Assembly: GCF_900112455.1 (NCBI RefSeq)
Contig: NZ_FOLT01000007.1
Location: forward strand, 4,591-68,590
Direction of reading: 5' to 3'
Source: Alkalibacterium subtropicum
GTDB lineage: Bacteria; Bacillota; Bacilli; Lactobacillales; Carnobacteriaceae_A
DNA: 64,000 nucleotides
Below, piece by piece: positions 61,951-64,000 of this stretch. The stretch's first letter is position 1. Each line of letters starts with the position of its first letter. A program made the translations under genes and the position numbers. Below the pieces are notes generated by a model. It did no database searches, was not told where the DNA came from, and was given only the letters and a program-made list of their open reading frames with translations.

Positions 61951-61976
61951 GAAAAAGATCATCCGCAGATGATCTT
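61951..61976 (-). terminator. Terminator of the DUF2200 gene
   Basis: AAGATCATC / GATGATCTT stem with 4-nt loop; on the minus strand it ends in TTTTTC. Confidence 0.9.
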
Positions 61977-62005
61977 CCTTATCAGGTATTTAAATCTACT
62001 TCTAC

Positions 62006-62356
62006 TTAGTCCCGTTTAATGTTTTCGAACTTTTTACCTCTGGCCAGTTCATCGATCAGTTTGTCTAAATAACGGATTTCCTGCATCAGCGGTTCTTCGA
62101 TTTCTTCTACACGGATACCGCAGATCACACCTTTGATCGATCGACGTGCAGGATTCATTTGAGGCGCTTCGGCAAAAAACGTTTCAAAGTCATTGCCTTT
62201 TTCGAGCTGCTCTTCCAAGCCTTCCTGCGTATAACCTGTCAGCCAGCGAATGAGTTCATCTACTTCAGCTTTTGTCTTGCCTTTTCTTTCTGCTTTTTTA
62301 ACATAGCTGGGGTACACTCTATTAAAACTCATCGAGAATATCTTGTGGGTAGTCAT
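62006..62356 (-). CDS. DUF2200 domain protein
   Basis: 116 aa matching DUF2200 closely: [42 protein letters not shown] in outline, [52 protein letters not shown] in outline. Small cytoplasmic protein of unknown role, widespread in bacteria. GGAGATTTGAAAA precedes the ATG. Confidence 0.95.
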   Translation of the reverse strand: MTTHKIFSMSFNRVYPSYVKKAERKGKTKAEVDELIRWLTGYTQEGLEEQLEKGNDFETFFAEAPQMNPARRSIKGVICGIRVEEIEEPLMQEIRYLDKLIDELARGKKFENIKRD

Positions 62357-62419
62357 TTTTCAAATCTCCTTTTTCGTTTGTTATGCTGTAATTTAATGAT
62401 TTCCATCCTAGTCGTTTTT

Positions 62420-62665
62420 TACATAGTAATAAAGTCGCTAAGTAGCTGCGATGACCCACTCAAAGTCCGTTCCGTCGCCACTGAACACTTTTCTCTCTAA
62501 AATGGCGAACTCACGAAGCGTCTGGTTCACGAGTGAACATTTTTCTTTCTAAAATGGCGAACTTACGAAGCATCTGAGCCATGAGTGAACACTTTTCTCT
62601 CTAAAATGTCGAACTCACGTAGCATCTGGTTTACGAGTGAACACTTTTCATAAGGAATAGTAAAG
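62420..62665. repeat. 52-bp array, family 3, copy B
   Basis: Units begin at 62479, 62531, 62583 and 62635 (52 bp each): GAGTGAACACTTTTC, then AAAATGTCGAACTCAC, an imperfect dyad. It is the reverse orientation of the family-3 array at 45.1 kb. It lies between the minus-strand DUF2200 and PTS genes; nothing else is seen between 62357 and 62880. Confidence 0.85.
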
Positions 62666-62880
62666 GCAGTTTTCTAAAATCGTTCAGTTTGTAATTCTTT
62701 GCTTGAAATGGCGACATCTTCAGTCCGAATCTCTTAAAAAGGGATGATTTAAATTGATATCTTCCCTTATTTTAACATAGAAACACTTCTAGCAACGTTC
62801 ATTTACGCCTCTTCCCTCACCTTCGTGCTGACCCAGTGCCCAAAATCGCCTCTACGAACATTCGTTCACGTTGTATACAT

Positions 62881-62913
62881 AAAAAAGGACTTCTCAAAAG
62901 AGAAGCCCTTTTC
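62881..62913 (-). terminator. Terminator of the PTS gene
   Basis: On the minus strand GGGCTTCTC / GAGAAGTCC with a TTTT loop, followed by TTTTTT. Confidence 0.92.
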
Positions 62914-62924
62914 AACGATAGTTC

Positions 62925-64000
62925 TTAGTTCATGTCACTTGCTGTGACGTTTTTCTTGGTATCTTCCACGCGAGGTTTCCATAAGCCCATAACGACTGCT
63001 GTAATAACGGAACCGATGAGCAGCGCTACAACGAACAGCAATGGATTCTCTCCGATACCGACGACGAACAAACCGCCGTGAGGTGCTGGAATGGAGACGT
63101 TCCACAGTTGAGTCAGTCCGCCACCAACGGCTGCGCCTAAGATAGAGGATCCGATGACACGCAATGGATCTGCAGCTGCGAACGGGATCGCTCCTTCAGT
63201 GATGAATGACGCACCTAAGACAAAGTTAGAGAGGCCAGACTGTCTTTCGAGGTCAGTAAATTTAGATTTGAATAACAAGGTAGAAATCGCGATCGCAAGT
63301 GGTGGAATCATCCCACCGACCATGACCGCTGCCATCAGTGCACCCTCGCCAGTATCTGTAAAGATACCGATCGAGAAAGCGTAGGCTGCCTTGTTTACAG
63401 GACCGCCCATGTCTACAGCCATCATGCCGCCTAAGACTGCACCTAAAACGACCGCATTCCCAGTTCCCAGATTGTTCAGGAAGTCCAGCATCGCATTATT
63501 GATAACAGCGAAGAACGGACCGATCAGGAAGAACATCAGTAAACCGACAACTAATAATCCCAATACAGGATAAAGCAAGATCGCTTTAAGCCCTTCAAAT
63601 GTTTTCGGTACATTTCTGAGCATTTTCTTGATCCAGTTCATCACATAACCGGCAACGAAACCGGCGACCAGTCCACCTAAGAAGCCGGCGTTACTGTTAA
63701 CGGCCAGTAAACCACCTGCCATACCAGGAAGCAACCCGGGACGGTCAGCAATACTGTAGGCAATGTATCCTGCCAATATCGGAATAAGGAACTGGAAAGC
63801 CGAACCTCCGATAGCGTTCAGTGATGTAAAGAACACACTGTCGGATCCCAATAATGATTCAAATAAGAAAGAAATGGCAAGTAAGATACCACCACCGACA
63901 ACGAAAGGCAGCATGTGAGAGATCCCGTTCATCAAGTCTTTATATACCGACTGCCAGACAGATCCACTTTCTTCCGTTTCAGATGAGCGTTCAGCACTGT
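62925..64000 (-). CDS. Fructose-type PTS permease, IIC part (cut by window edge)
   Basis: The visible 358 residues are the C-terminal part of a PTS fructose-specific IIC: WQSVYKDLMNGISHMLPFVVGGG, then AGYIAYSIADRPGLLPGMAGG, GFLGGLVAGFVAGY, and SFITEGAIPFAAADPLRV with the conserved Glu. About eight membrane spans. The frame is open to base 64000, so the true start lies outside; the preceding linker SSETEESGS suggests fused IIA/IIB domains, as in FruA. It imports and phosphorylates fructose or a related sugar. Confidence 0.93.
   Translation of the reverse strand, partial: SAERSSETEESGSVWQSVYKDLMNGISHMLPFVVGGGILLAISFLFESLLGSDSVFFTSLNAIGGSAFQFLIPILAGYIAYSIADRPGLLPGMAGGLLAVNSNAGFLGGLVAGFVAGYVMNWIKKMLRNVPKTFEGLKAILLYPVLGLLVVGLLMFFLIGPFFAVINNAMLDFLNNLGTGNAVVLGAVLGGMMAVDMGGPVNKAAYAFSIGIFTDTGEGALMAAVMVGGMIPPLAIAISTLLFKSKFTDLERQSGLSNFVLGASFITEGAIPFAAADPLRVIGSSILGAAVGGGLTQLWNVSIPAPHGGLFVVGIGENPLLFVVALLIGSVITAVVMGLWKPRVEDTKKNVTASDMN

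Overview
The window comes from a low-to-mid GC Firmicute, most likely a Lactobacillales member near Carnobacteriaceae. The evidence is the gene order rnc-smc-HAD-ftsY-ylxM-ffh, then rpsP-KH-rimM-trmD-rplS, strong AGGAGG-type ribosome binding sites, a type II-A CRISPR locus of the Streptococcus thermophilus CRISPR1 kind, and a GH120 beta-xylosidase. The family assignment is inferred, not proven.

Layout. 1-5.8 kb: complete type II-A CRISPR-Cas locus on the minus strand (cas9, tracrRNA, cas1, cas2, csn2, then the array, which runs off the left edge). 6.0-8.4 kb: a divergent 791-aa protein of unknown function with a glycine-rich membrane hairpin. 8.7-19.7 kb: accessory genes (SEC-C protein, DnaD-like replication protein plus a decayed copy of its start, SOUL, membrane esterase, DUF427, SixA-CHAD, a toxin-antitoxin pair, and a paralogous family of single-pass membrane proteins). 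19.8-21.7 kb: GH120 xylosidase. 22.5-36.8 kb: core chromosome functions: RNase III, SMC, the SRP pathway (FtsY, YlxM, Ffh) and the S16/L19 ribosome and tRNA-modification genes, interrupted by a Nox-type oxidase and small membrane genes. 37.6-63.9 kb: mixed housekeeping and surface genes (YeeE sulfur transporter, OsmC, SDR, SatD pair, M16 peptidase, esterases, Ltp-repeat protein, patatin, phospholipase D, prenyl-synthase-like protein), a SAM-I riboswitch in front of an 86-aa unknown gene, and the end of a fructose-type PTS permease cut by the right edge.

The most unusual signal lies between the genes. At least eight intergenic stretches (about 17.0, 22.0, 30.9, 37.1, 40.1, 42.6, 45.1 and 62.5 kb, with a ninth near 49.6 kb) hold head-to-tail arrays whose units repeat every 51 or 52 bp. 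The arrays fall into several sequence families; most units have imperfect dyad symmetry, and four families occur at two loci each. For two families the flanks or array end are also conserved, so they look like discrete elements. The families differ in sequence but share the period, which is very close to five helical turns. I do not recognise this as a described repeat class; it is my main candidate for a new system.

Other points: the CRISPR promoter appears to be built into the stop codon of csn2, each CRISPR repeat carries its own extended -10 motif, and the tracrRNA has a recognisable promoter, anti-repeat, nexus and terminator. Start codons were re-chosen from ribosome binding sites in many genes (for example cas9, cas1, the xylosidase and arsR).
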